Assembly (NCBI GenBank): GCA_963921425.1
Contig: OY992832.1
Coordinates: 18,512,835-18,576,834 of the forward strand
Length of the DNA stretch: 64,000 nucleotides
Direction: 5' to 3'
DNA from: Dryas octopetala
Taxonomy: Eukaryota > Streptophyta > Magnoliopsida > Rosales > Rosaceae
Position 1 is the first letter of the stretch, and the number at the start of each line of letters is the position of its first letter. Below, piece by piece: positions 48,109 through 59,879 of the stretch. The notes under the pieces are model-generated. The model worked only from the letters and a program-made list of their open reading frames with translations. It searched no databases and was not told the origin of the DNA. Both the position numbers and the translations under genes were made by a program.

Positions 48109-51100
48109 CCTCCCTCCCTCCCTCCCCTTGAGGATAGTTTTTTTGAGAGACATGCTATTCTCTTTTGTTACTTTGAATGAAGATGTACAGGTTTGTAGTA
48201 ATTTAATGTGTTTATTTGATCAATACAGGTACCCGTACAATAACTCATTGCATCATCATGTAGATAGTATCATATCGTCATGTTTGGAAAGCAAGAGTGA
48301 TGCCATTGTTGATCATCTTCTTCGAGAGTGTGATTTAATTGGAAAGTTTCTCCAAACAGATAAACATCCCATTCTTTCTGGTGATACCAATAAGGTAGAG
48401 AGATGCAGTAACTGGATAAATGGATGCTTTTTGCTAAGAAAAAAGGAAAACTGGTTAAATGGATGCTTGAATGTTGGTTACTATCTTCTAGAATTGTTCA
48501 TAGCAACATAAAATGCTCAACATGTTTGGATTTGCCCAATGGCATCTAACCATGTAAAAATAATTACCACTACTTGGCTGTTGATTTCTTTTCAAGCTCT
48601 GCTAATTTGACCTTTTCCTGGTTATGTAGCCAACAGTATCTGCTGATGGAAAATGGACACCACGAGCAGGAAACCTTGGACACATTACACGAATTTCTAA
48701 TAAGCTCATTCAGTTGGGAAACAGCCAAAGTTGCATTCAGGCATGCCTTAAGGTAGGTTGGAGGTTTGGACATTTTACCACAAGAAGCATATGTAAATGA
48801 ATCATAGCTTCTGTCATGGTCTGTGATTTTAGAAGTGATTAAATCTAATTGTTTGTAACTCTGATAGTAAGATGCCTCTCCTCTGCGAAGCAATTTCACT
48901 ACATTATTTTATATACCTTAGCTGTAAAGTCTACGCCAATATTATTAGCTCAAATATGTTCTCCTTTATCTTGGTCTAATTAAGTTGGATGTTTCTGTGG
49001 GTGTATATTGAATGGCTAACATTTATCTTTAATATCCTTTCTAACACAACTTTGCATTGCTTGTTCTCTCTAGGAAAATAGCGAATGGAATGAGTGGCAA
49101 GCTACAATTTTGCAAGAACGCAATGCAGTTGAAAATGTTTATCGATGGGCTTGCGGGTATGATATATGGCAATGCATGTTCTTCAAGTATAATTAGGGGC
49201 CATTATGTATATTCGACACTTTTTTTTCTGGTTTTATAGCATTCAATCCTAAGTGACATAGTTGCTGGTTAGGTCATGGCCATTTTAGTCGGGTGTAGTC
49301 TTGCAACATCAGATGTGAGGTTTAAGTCAAGTAGCTTTTGAATGTAACAGGGAGGTTGTGTGTTGAGCATGGATGGAGTGGTGATATTCAAATTGGTTCT
49401 TGCCAGTGTTTCAAGCCTCCACTATACTTTGGAGATATTGCTTGATATCTTGCATATTGTTGAGATTCAATTATTGTGCATCTGCTAATTAAGACCAGCA
49501 TAATATTGAATGAGAAATTGGAAATATCAATAATAGATTAATTTATGAAAATCATGCCCCATGAAATTTTGTTAAAGCAGATGGACCCACATTGAATTAT
49601 TTTTGTTGGATCTGAACTTCAACTTCACTTTTGTTTCTCGTTACTTGCAGCCGCCCAACTGCTTTGCAGGACAGGACGAGAGATAGTGATGAGGATGACA
49701 TTAATGACAGAGATTATGATGTAGCAGCTCTAGCAAATAATCTAAGCCAGGCTTTTAGATACAAAATATATGGGAATGAGGATGCAGGAGAGGTATGTGG
49801 CTGGGTGCATTGTATTCATTAGTTTAAGCTTTTCATCCTTTTTTGGGGGTTGCCCGGAAAAGGGGAGGGGGGGTGCAGTCCCTGTTTCTCTCTCTGTTAT
49901 TGCTGGACGAATGATTTGAATTATCTGGATTGCAGGACCATGGATCTCTTGATCGAGATGACGAGGTAATTGCTTTGGTCATTTCTACCACTGATGTTTT
50001 CCTGAGTTGATGGTAACTATTTTAATTTTGCGTGAGTAAGCTTTGAGTAAAGCTCTGACGCAGAAACAAGATAACCCATGAAAACTTCTTTTAACTGTTT
50101 GTTCCTCTCAAATATGATTTATTTAGTTTAATTATATTATGAAATGAGTTGGTTTAATTGGCAACATACAGGACGTCTACTTTGATGATGAATCTGCAGA
50201 AGTAGTCATATCATCCTTAAGGCTTGGTGATGACCAAGGGAGGTGAGTTTGTAATCCATTTTTGTTTTGTACTGGTTTTTGTATGAAAGGAAACAAACTC
50301 TGAAAGCACTGGTTGTGGGTTCAGCGGAAATATGTTAGCTGCAAATTTTCACATTTACATAAGAGTCACTTTGGTTTCACATAACCATTTTTTCATAGGA
50401 AAACTCTTTGGTGGGGTTCTTTATCATTCTTAGTTTTGTAGTATTAGTCCCATCTCTTGATGTTCTCCCATTAATGATGGATGTGCTAGTTTCTTAAAAA
50501 GAAAGTATACACTGGTATAAAGAGCAAGTACCTTCTAAAGAATGGATCAAAGACAAAATATGGATTGAAAAGAAAGAAAAAAAAAGTTAAAAACAAGAAA
50601 GCCTAATGATTAGCAGGTAATTCTCCAGTACAACAAACTAGCAGCAATGTCTATAATGATTTGCAACATTTTCCAATATACTCTATCTAGCCCCTTGGTC
50701 AGCTTGACTTTTAGACCTAAAAACCCAAAATATCCCACAAGAAAAGTGAAAAAAAAAACATAAACTTTAAATGTATATATGGTAGTTCTTTTAATTTAAC
50801 ATGATTCAAATGGTAAGAGATCTCTGCCTGTCACACAATACGGAATAGGAGACCAATTAGTTTTTTTAGGTTGAATCTCATTGAAGGGGTGAGGGTTTCA
50901 ATATTAAAATTACTAAATGCAGAGAGATTTAACTTTATTTATTGTCGTTCTTGAAAGATTTAAAGTCTCCAATCTCCGTACAATCTGAAAATTCCATTTG
51001 TGCTATTGTATGAATTTTCCATCCCTATTTGCTTCTTTATGAGAAGATGAAACTGCTTTTTTAGGATTTTATGTTAGTACTAATCTTGGTTGTGTATTAT

Positions 51101-52000
51101 CATAGCTTTACTGTAGAATCAATTATGTTAATGGAGATGCTGATTATTGAAAATCCTCAATGCAGCAGTTTATTCACAAACTCTAATTGGTTCGCATTCC
51201 AAGATGATAGAATTGGTAATGCACCCATGGACACATCACCCTCAGAGATGATGGATGAAATAAACTTGAACGGGGCTGCAAATGGTGGTAATAGCAGTAG
51301 TGACGATGAGGTTGTGGTAGGAGAGGATGATGAGTTGGCTGGAAGTAAAGACTCCGTCAATGGCACATCCAGTTCCAACAAAAACCGTCTAAATGGGCTT
51401 AATGGGAGTGGTTCCACGAACAGTGGAAATGTGAACCCAGATGGTGAGAAGGCAAGTGCTTCCCATGATATGGGATTCTTCAGATTTGAGACAACTGACA
51501 ATGAGGACTTGTTTGGAGACAGACCTTTGCCTGAATGGGTGGGATGGAGTGAATCATCAGATTTACAAGTTGGTGGTGCAAGTGTAAATCCATTTGAGGA
51601 TCATGATGGCTCTGATGTCAATCCCTCCAGTCATGCCGAGGTAGTGGCACCTGATGCTACTTTGCCCTCAAGTGGAGAATCTATACTTCCAAATGGCTCT
51701 CCAACCTCCACTGCTTCCAGTGCAGGGTCAGTGGGCAGTGATGCGACCCAGAGATCAGCTGCTGTGCCGTCATTGTTTGAAGAGGATGTTGAGTTCGTTG
51801 GTGTGGAATTAGAAGGTACCGAGAAGGCAATGGAGCAAGCTCTTAAAGAGGGCATAGTAGGGGAGGCAGGGCCATTGAAGAAAAACATTATGCCAAAGGT
51901 GCTAGAAAAGGAGAACTCCGATGAGGATGGGCCTGCAAATAAGGAGTTCAATGACGCTAATTATTGGAGGGTTGATCAGGAAGTTGCTGTATTGGAGTAA
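43392..52000 (+). CDS. SAPS-domain protein, PP6-type phosphatase regulatory subunit
   Basis: Nineteen predicted exons: 43392-43430, 44055-44158, 44327-44413, 44548-44623, 44713-44787, 44875-44928, 45612-45671, 45773-45889, 46527-46621, 46726-46934, 47542-47639, 47884-47987, 48229-48394, 48630-48752, 49074-49156, 49651-49792, 49936-49965, 50172-50242, 51166-52000. Phases agree throughout, giving 855 aa. The start MFWKLTALSASSPVESVLDK is typical of the plant family. The SAPS region covers about residues 80-500 (RDRAQVEQLLRYIVEEPPED, ESKSDAIVDHLLRECDLIGK, PRAGNLGHITRISNKL). The tail is acidic and low in complexity, with NSNWFAFQDDRI and many S/D/G/N residues. In yeast and animals SAPS proteins bind Sit4/PP6 catalytic subunits and choose substrates. 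The same role here is inference from the family. Confidence 0.93.
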
Positions 52001-52611
52001 TGGTGGGTTTGATCGTGCTTAGGCCGTTTGAATCTGAAATTGGGTGTGACAGCCATGGACCCGATTTTTGGTTTGCAGGGGCTTATGCAGCAGTCATATG
52101 TACAGTATTTTTGTTTCAATATGGGATCAGGTGGTAGGTTGTGTTATGGTTATTGCTGTTTATTTAATTGTTACACACTCATTGTTTATTATTTAAGGTT
52201 TTTTTTCATGTTACTGATTATTGGGATTTCCCAGATCCAAAATATTTAGTTTTTACTCGTACCAAATGTGGGATCTGTCATTGTGGAATCTGGACTTGTG
52301 AAGTATTAAGATGGTCAGGTATTGTTGTTCTATACATATATCTACCGCAGTTTTGATGGTCAGTGCCTTACTTGAAAAGTTGATTCAAAGTGTTTTTTAT
52401 TTGACAAGTTAATTGAAAGTGCTTTACTTGACATTGACAAGGTCATTGAAAGTGCGCACTTGAAAAGTTGATTGAAATGCTCTCAGTAGAAGCCAAAACG
52501 CATGTCACATAACCTTCACATACAATTCTATCAGGCAACTCTCGATTCTTAAGTACCAAGGAACATCTTCAGCTTTTTGGGTTGGTTTTAAGATTTTGGT
52601 AACTAGGAGGT
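52001..52611. other. SAPS 3' region with degenerate repeats
   Basis: The region is probably 3' UTR followed by intergenic DNA. From about 52357 to 52485 four diverged units of about 30-35 bp repeat the idea ACTTGAAAAGTTGATTGAAAGTG. No coding sequence is visible. Confidence 0.5.
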
Positions 52612-53340
52612 TGTCACGTTTTAAAGGCCTCCTAAAAAAAAAAAAACAGGACTTATTTGGGCCTAAAATTTACATTTTCTAAGTAGGTCAGGCTTTCAAA
52701 AATTAGTTGGGCCGTGTGCACAGTGGGCTCATTTATTAGAAATAAATGAACCGAGTAACCGATAAAGCGAAGTAACCGATCATCTCATGGGCCAAGCCCG
52801 GCAACAAGCAAACCAACAGGTGAAGCCCAGAGGATTATTCCCACTCGAGCAAGGAACCGAAGTATCCTCAAAAGATCAAAAGTCACATGACCTTTCAAGA
52901 TTCTTGTCGGTTACAACCTCTTGAAGGATCATGACTCTTGGGATTCAAGGCACCTGTTAGAGGTTTTTCACTATAAATAGAGGTCTTGAGTCACCAAGAA
53001 TACAACCCTTGACCCCCCAGAAAAATTCCAGAGATCACAAGCATCAAGAACCCCAGTTTTTCGATTTCCATAGGTTGTTACTACGTTCTTTTAATTTCTT
53101 TTTAGTTTTTAGGCGTTCTTGAGAGAATCTTATGGTTTTTCTCAAGAACTTAGAACCAAAATCTTCGTGTTCTTCGGTTTTTGTTGGAATTAATATGAAT
53201 ATGGTATTCTAATTCGCATATTGGTAGTTTGGATTTATTTACTTGTTCTTTAAATTCCACATAAATAGATTTATTGATTTCTTAGATTAAAGTAGTGTTA
53301 GATTATGCGTGCTATTTGCTTGATTTTAATTTTGCACTCA
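52612..53340. mobile_element. LTR-like segment, possible solo LTR
   Basis: The segment has the look of a retrotransposon LTR. It has a TGTCACG-like start, a GC-moderate U3-like part, a clear TATA box (TATAAATAG, 52972-52980), then CT-rich and T-rich stretches. No gag or pol frame flanks it. I could not find matching 5 bp duplications or a definite CA end, so both borders are uncertain. Confidence 0.35.
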
Positions 53341-54426
53341 TCACCCGCACATTTCACATTTACCCATCGCATCACCATCACCCCAGATACGCCCCCACTA
53401 CCCTAAGTCCTTGAAGCCAAGGCAATTGAGCCTTTGCGACCTAGGGATGTTCCTTCCTTAGTCCACGGTTACTTGACCGGAAGTCAGTTTTGTGCAATAT
53501 CATCACTTGTACGCTCGGCCTTGCGGTTGCGTATTGGCACGTCCAATGCAAATTTGAAGAACGTGGTTTCCTTGATCTGTGGCCTAGACGACATGTGGCC
53601 GTAGAGATTTTGACGCAAACAAGACTAATATGGGACATGGACTAAATAAGGTTTTGAACGCAATTTCATCCTAACATACAAAAATGTTTCCCCATGTCTT
53701 TTGTGCCGGCTAATTCAAAAACGTTCTCACAAAAACATGATATGTTGGATTGTAAGGTTTATACAAGATATATATGACAATGAGACAACAACTCGAGTTT
53801 CTATTATAGATTTATTAATTACTTCTTACTATCAGACATTTAATAATATTAGTCATATATATGCTCAATTATAGAGTTAATTAAAAGAATAATTTGTATG
53901 CTTTAAACATGTCTGTCAACGTAATTTTGATTGTCGAGCACTTAGCCTCACCAGCTGCATATGCATTTACATTACCGCTTTATTTATTTATTTTTACTTG
54001 AATCTTAATATTTGTGGGATTGATTAGATTTTCTTAGTGCGTTTAAGTATATTTTATAAGATTTATTGGTTGAAGATTTAATGTTAGTGTCTTTATTCAT
54101 AATATCTAATGTACTTGCAATGTTGTAACTACATACGCAATTAACAGACGCAGATGTAGTTGACGAGCGCTCGACAGTAATTATTGTTCTGGAACTTAAT
54201 AATGCAACCGAATGTCCTATTAGGTAAATAAATATTTTTGGCCTGGAATTTAAAAGGATCATTCTATTATTTCATCAAAGTGTGTTCAATAAACAATTTT
54301 CCCGACTATTGTAGAGTTTTTTGAAGTCATAGATTTTTGCAGAGTTTATAAATTTTTAATGACTTCCATTGATTTCACATAGATTTTAATAGAATTCTAT
54401 ATAGAGTTTAAAAGAGTTTGTTAGAC
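53341..54426. other. Intergenic, no gene seen
   Basis: The first 300 bases are GC-richer with a 65-codon frame on the minus strand (53441-53638). I do not recognise it, and it may belong to the retroelement at its left. The rest is AT-rich without features. Confidence 0.45.
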
Positions 54427-54429
54427 TTA

Positions 54430-55389
54430 TGGTGCGTTTGGATGAAGTAATTTAAAACTACTAAGGAATTCACAAATGACTGAATTAAAAATGACGTGAT
54501 TTAAAATTCTAGAATTTGTAAATTCTCTTGTTTGGATAAATGTAATCATAATGAAATTTAAATACGAAATTTATAATAGTTTTATAAAAGAGTGATGGTG
54601 ATAGTGGCAACAATAAAAATGATGTTTGTGGTAAGTTGACGATGGTAGTAGGGGTGATGGCCCACGGGCGGTGGGAGAAATGGTGGTGGCAAAAATTGGG
54701 GTATTGGAGGTGGTGGCAACGGCGACATTGGCGGTGATGGTGATGGTGGTGGCGACGGCAACAGCGATGGTGGTGGTGATGGCATTGGTGATGGAGGCGG
54801 CGGCGGCGGTGTCAGTGTCAGTGGTGGTGGTGGCGGTGGCGGTGGCGGTGTCAGTGGTGGTGACGGTGGCGGCGACGGTGGTGGCAATAGTGGCAGCTGT
54901 GGTGGTAGCGGCGGAGGTGGTGTTGGTGGTGGTGGCAGCCGGCAGTGGTTGTGGTGGTGGCGGTGTCGGTGGTGGTGGTGGTGACGGTGGCGGCGGTGGC
55001 GGTCGTAGTAGTGGCAGAGGTGGTGGTGGTGGCGAAGGTGGTGTCGATGGTTGTGGTGGTGATGGTGGCGGCGGAGGTGGCGGTGGTGGTGGCAGTGGTG
55101 GTGACGATGGTGGTGGTGGTAGTGGTGGTGGTATTGTAATTAATTGGTAAGGTAATTGGTAGACACGACTTTTTTTTTATTTTTTAAAAAATTGAAATTT
55201 TGAAAATGACACCAATTTAGGTGGAATTTAAACTTGGAATTTACAGCCTTCAAATCCCAAGTTTTTTTCCACATAGAATTTACAAAATTCTATATTTATG
55301 GACCCAAACAAGGAAATTAGAGCATGTAATTTCTTAAATGCTGAGTTTTGTTTAAATTCCAAGTTTTTTTTCTCCATCCAAACACACCA
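54430..55389. mobile_element. Harbinger/Tourist-like element with a GGN array (960 bp)
   Basis: The left end TGGTGCGTTTGGATGAAG pairs with the right end, which reads TGGTGTGTTTGGATGGAG in reverse complement. TTA flanks both sides (54427-54429, 55390-55392). The inner arms (GAATTT/AAATTC words) also pair. About 480 bp of the middle (54660-55135) is an irregular GGT/GGC array. No transposase is present. Confidence 0.65.
54660..55135. repeat. Trinucleotide (GGT/GGC/GGA) array
   Basis: There are roughly 150 imperfect GGN triplets with scattered GAC/GTC changes. Frames on both strands stay open for 100-160 codons only because of the composition. They would encode Gly-, Val- or Pro-rich strings, and I do not regard them as genes. 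Confidence 0.9.
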
Positions 55390-55392
55390 TTA

Positions 55393-56150
55393 ATACTTAT
55401 CCCATAGAATTTGATAAGAGTTTTATAGACTTCTAACGATTTTCATATAGTTTGGTAAAGTTTAATAGACTGCTAATCAACGCAGTACTAGACTTGATGC
55501 ATCTAATCTTCACGTCCTGCTGAGTGCCAATTGTTTTTGGAGACGTTTATGAAACCCATTATTGTTCTAAGCTAATTAATTTCTTTTTTTAATTAAAAAA
55601 ATTAAACAATTAATTCTTGCTTCATTTAACGTTCGTCTGAAACTCGTAGATCTAAATAGCTAATAATCTAATAGAAATGATAGATTAATAACAAATAAAG
55701 AAAATAATAGTTTCTTTTCTTCCATCACAATACATAGATCTAATAAAACCCATCACAGTTTATAAATTTATTATCTTTTCTCAAATATCCACTCTATTAT
55801 ATTGCTAAATCATAAAAATACGACTGCATATTCATCTACAATTGTATCCAATTAATACAAAGTTGTTCAAATGAGGATAATGTACAATCTGTGTTAAGAT
55901 TGAATTTATAACTATTAAAGTTAATAATGCATTTACTATTATATTAAATAACCTATTTATCATTATATTACATTAACCATTGAGTGCATTTGCTTAGGAG
56001 AGTGAAACTGCTGATCAATAATAACCCCTTCTGTTCAATATGCGAGATTTTCTAAAAAAGAGAAAAAAAAAGAAGATAATTTATTAAATTAAGTAATAAA
56101 TGAGTAAAGAAATTTGGAGTCCTCATAATAAAAAAAATAGAAATAAATAT
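55393..56150. other. Intergenic, no gene seen
   Basis: This AT-rich DNA has frequent stops in all frames. No repeat or gene was recognised. Confidence 0.5.
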
Positions 56151-56323
56151 GAAAAGACGAGAATACCCTTTCTGGGATAAAGTAGAATGTTCTAGAGCGG
56201 GAGGTCCCCTACTTCCCACGTATTCAGTATTTAAGGCCTTCCCGGGTTAGCAGGTACATAGTTGCTCCGTTTCATATTCGGATCCAGAAAGCTCTCGGAT
56301 TCTCAGGTTACGGCCCGAAGAAG
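56151..56323 (+). promoter_or_regulatory. UBL5: Upstream region of the split UBL5 gene
   Basis: A TATTTAAG box lies near 56228, and a GC-richer leader runs to the start codon at 56324. The sequence looks like a normal short plant promoter and leader. No upstream ATG is seen after the box. Confidence 0.4.
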
Positions 56324-57331
56324 ATGATCAAGGTGGTGCTGAATGACCGGCTGGGGAAGAAGCAGGGACAGATCCACGTTTAAAGGTAGGGGGTCGCCTA
56401 ACCCCCCAATGTCGGTGACCCTTCCCTGACGAAACCCCAAGCCTAGTTGTCGTGACCCCCAAAGCCCAGCCTCCGTGACCCCCCAAGCCTAGACGCCGTG
56501 AGCCCTAAGCCCACCAAGCCTAGCCTAGCTGCCACCTAACTCCTCTTATCTTCTTATACTATTTGTTGTTCTCCCTTTTTTTGGTTGGTGAGGGTGGAGT
56601 TGCAGTCTTTCAAAAGAAGAAGGAAAAAAAAAAGGAGAAAGAAAAAGAAAATGGGTGGGGTGAGATATGCACCTGCACGTGGAGTTATATGTTTTACATC
56701 ATTTTAAAAGGTTTTATATGTTTTTTTTTTATTGTTTTTCTTTTTAAGTGGCTATTTTTAAAAGGTAAGTGGTGGGGTTTGTGGGTGCCACCTCATTACC
56801 GTGTCATGAGATAACAGTTTTTTTATGGTTAGATTAACGGAGATATCTTATTGACACAAATTCGTAGTTAGGGTACCTTAATACAACTTTTTAAAAGTAA
56901 GCTATAAAGTTGAAAAAAATTGAGTAAAGAAATAAACAGGAGCCTAATGGCCTAATGGGTGTTCACCATTTATCCATAATTCACATTTTCTCAAACCCTA
57001 ACCCCTTACCCAGCCCCATCTGCCGCCGCCCCATCTACCTACAAGTTGCCGCCGACCAACTCCCACCCGTCTGCAACCTGCTGCCTCCCATCGGATTTTA
57101 CACTATGACCTCCCGGGATAAAATTCTGGATCCGTCACTGGAAAGAAGGTGCGGGTGAAGTGCAACGAGGATGACACGATCGGTGACCTGAAGAAGATGG
57201 TGGCGGCCCAGACCGGCACCCGACCGGACAAGATCCGGATCAGGAAGTGGTACAACATCTACAAGGACCACATCACTCTCCGGAACTACGAGATCCACGA
57301 TGGCATGGGCCTCGAACTCTACTACAACTGA
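56324..57331 (+). pseudogene. UBL5: UBL5/HUB1 ubiquitin-like gene split by a transposon
   Basis: Codons 1-13 (MIKVVLNDRLGKK) lie at 56324-56362. Codons 14-73 ([16 protein letters not shown].., ending [10 protein letters not shown]) and the stop lie at 57149-57331. Together they would make the usual 73 residues of UBL5/HUB1, a ubiquitin-like modifier known to act on splicing factors. A 778 bp hAT-like insertion sits between them. Read straight through, the frame meets TAA at 56381-56383 after six insertion codons. A few changes from the very conserved family (MIKV for [13 protein letters not shown]) hint at relaxed selection. Rescue by splicing out the insert cannot be excluded: an AG stands right before GTGCGG at 57149, but no strong donor stands at the left border. 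Plant UBL5 coding regions that I know of have no intron. Confidence 0.8.
56363..57140. mobile_element. hAT-like insertion inside UBL5 (778 bp)
   Basis: The left terminus is CAGGGACAGATCCA. The right, in reverse complement, is CAGTGACGGATCCA. GGAAGAAG (56355-56362) and GAAAGAAG (57141-57148) flank it, an 8 bp duplication with one change. Near its left end, units of about 25-30 bp with CCAAGCCTAG..CGTGACCCC are repeated. No transposase frame exists. The frame at 56563-56814 is a Lys/Glu-rich low-complexity stretch. Confidence 0.75.
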
Positions 57332-59457
57332 CGTACGTACGTCGTCGTTTTGTTAATTGAATTAATTATTCACCAACCTTACATTATGTGCGTGCATGTC
57401 AATTAATTGTTGATGGTTTGGGCATTTAGGTTTAGGGTTTTTGTTTGGGAAAAATGAATTGGAAATTGGGAGTGCAACACGGTAAATTGCATGTATGCTT
57501 CATCGAGAGATTAATTGTCTGTCAATCATCCATGTTGTAAATTGTATTTTGTGGCCAACTAATTGAGAAATTAATAAATGATTTCATTGCTAAGGACTTG
57601 AATTAATGGATTCTATGTCTATGTATGACTCTGGGTTGTACTTGGTTCAATTACTACATGTGAAATTCAAATCTACCTTGCATTTAGAGGATTGAAAATG
57701 GTAATTAAATACAGTTTATGAGCTTATCCTGATTAACTTGGTCTACACAAAGACATGAATTTCCTCTTATGTTTTAAATAAAGTAGTTTGGGATTTATAC
57801 AAATCATCAATTGCTCAAGGTATTTCTCAACCAATTCAATGCTGTTGTTTGCAAACTTCGGTTTTGCTTTTGTGGGTGGGTGGCAAATATGTACTTCTTG
57901 TTAGCCTTGTTAGGATTTTACATCAAAGGTGAAAAGAGAAAAAGCCAGTAAATTCCTATACCAGCCTTGCTGTTTCGAGTTGTCTTATCAACTGAACAAA
58001 ACCTGGCAAACAATCAAAGATAGAAAGAAATTAAAAAGTTGGTGCAAGTGCAAGAGAGACTATATTATCTCTGGTTATGAAGTTTTCTGGTTATTCCCAT
58101 GCAAATTTAATCTTTCCCTTCTTCTCTGGTTGGAGAGATCTTCTAGGGTGAAGGGTGAGAAGGTCATCAAATTTCAAATTGATGATCAGATGTCGATCTG
58201 AAGCATATAGAGTGGCCCAGTTGGAGGAACATCCAGTTCTATTAATGGCTCTGCAGCTCTTGGAATGTCCCTCCCTGATTGTATTGATGTTAGTAACTCA
58301 TCTGTTTACTTGACTTTGTATGGGCTCTTCTTTTTGTTGTATGTTTTTTGTCTTCTTTATCTGTGGAACACTATGCCTTGTAATTTTTTAATAAATTTTA
58401 CTAGCTTGTTTTAGTAAAAGGGTTGAAGAGAATGATCAATCAAACTTGTAACTGAAAATGCATGGTAAGGCCAAATACATGATAAACAAGTGACATTTAA
58501 GGTATTTATATTGCAAGTTATAGTTGGGAGTTTACCAGATGCTTTCCAGGTTTGCAATAGATTCATAGACTCTTCGAAATACAATTAAGACACTTTCTCA
58601 ATTTCTCATCTCATCGCGAGAAATGAGAGAGATGAATGCTTGAAACGTGTTGCATGTTTCTGTATTCGCATAGTTTCACTCTTTGGCTCTTTCTCCAATC
58701 CATCTTTTGACCATTTGACTTTCACTAAGGCAAATCTTCTAAATTATACGAAGTTGAGAAAGATAAGTTGAAATGTCTGAAGAAAAATGTTCATGTTATT
58801 ATAATTTTTTCTTTGATATTTTGTTTAAAAATTTATCTTATAGTTAAGTATCTGTGATTTATAGAATAAATAGTAAAAGTTTGTAATACAGAGCATTGAT
58901 TTTTTTTTTCTTTTTTCATTAAGACAAAAAAATTTAATAGTTATTATGGAATTGATGGGTCATGTAGATTATTATGTGTTTTTCGGGTTGCCTAATGAGA
59001 TTTTCTTTTTCTATTGACATTTGTTTTCTTTTTCTTTGTCTATTGACACTTGATACATTTCACATTCTATTGACATTTGTTTTGTTTTGTTTTTTTTAAG
59101 ATAAAGCATACTATCACTATAATTTTAGGTTTTGAAATTAACATAGTTTTTTTCATATAAAGCTCTTGAAGCAAATTAGTTTAGTTGAATGGAAACATGT
59201 TCTCTAAAATGTTTGTTAATTGTATTAAATCTTTACTTGGTGTATTAGGTTCATGACCAAAACATGTTTGCAATAGAGAAAGAGTGATGTGGAAGATTAG
59301 ACTATTCAAAAACCTTTTAAGAAAAGAAGAGGGAAATGCAAATTTTGACAATATTCCATCCGGAACAATATGAATTCAACTATTTTCCAAAATGATTAAA
59401 AATGTATGACTTATAATTAGAGTAATATTCTCTTATTAGACAAACAACATAGTATAC
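57332..59457. other. UBL5 3' region and intergenic DNA, no further gene
   Basis: A tandem ACGT run follows the stop codon. AT-rich sequence follows. A 90-codon frame at 57929-58201 shows no known domain, and the segment to 58400 looks like untranslated RNA-type sequence. I see no second gene. Confidence 0.45.
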
Positions 59458-59460
59458 TTA

Positions 59461-59876
59461 GGCTTAATTTGAGATTGCTGTGAGAAAAAACAGCTGTGAA
59501 GTAAAGCAGCTGTAAAGTAAAGTCAGCTGTGAAGTAAAGCAGTTGAGTGTTTGATAAACTATATTTTCAAAAGTGTTGTGAGTACAAAAAACAGTACGAA
59601 GGTGTTTGGTAAATTGTAATATAAAATTGCTGTGGTTATTTATAATTACTAAAATAAGGGTATTATGGGTAAAATAAAATTTTCATTGTTGCTGTGATTC
59701 ACTGCAGCTTTCAAAAGCACCTACAAACTTGCTTTCTATTTTTGCTGTGGGGAGTTGATAATTGTGGAGCAAAACACTTTTTCATTTTTTTACCAAACAC
59801 CAAAACTGCTGTGGGTGATTGAGAATTGTCATCAACAGCAGCTTTTGGGTCCTCCACAACAATCTCAAACGGGGCC
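59461..59876. mobile_element. Tourist-like MITE (416 bp)
   Basis: The left end is GGCTTAATTTGAGATTGCTG. The right end, in reverse complement, is GGCCCCGTTTGAGATTGTTG. TTA flanks both sides (59458-59460 and 59877-59879). Inside the left end, CAGCTGTGAAGTAAAG is repeated about three times. There is no coding potential. Confidence 0.7.
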
Positions 59877-59879
59877 TTA

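Noticed and set aside
51157..51951. Antisense frames opposite the last SAPS exon
   Set aside because: They are low-complexity Ser/Pro/Phe strings, explained by the acidic Ser/Asp-rich sense tail.
54582..55150. Long Gly-, Val- or Pro-rich frames on both strands
   Set aside because: They are by-products of the GGN trinucleotide array inside a transposon. No start context, domain or splice structure supports a protein.
56363..57148. The UBL5 interruption read as an ordinary old intron
   Set aside because: It lacks a consensus donor at the left border, and it has inverted termini with an 8 bp duplication. Splicing is still possible and is listed as a check.
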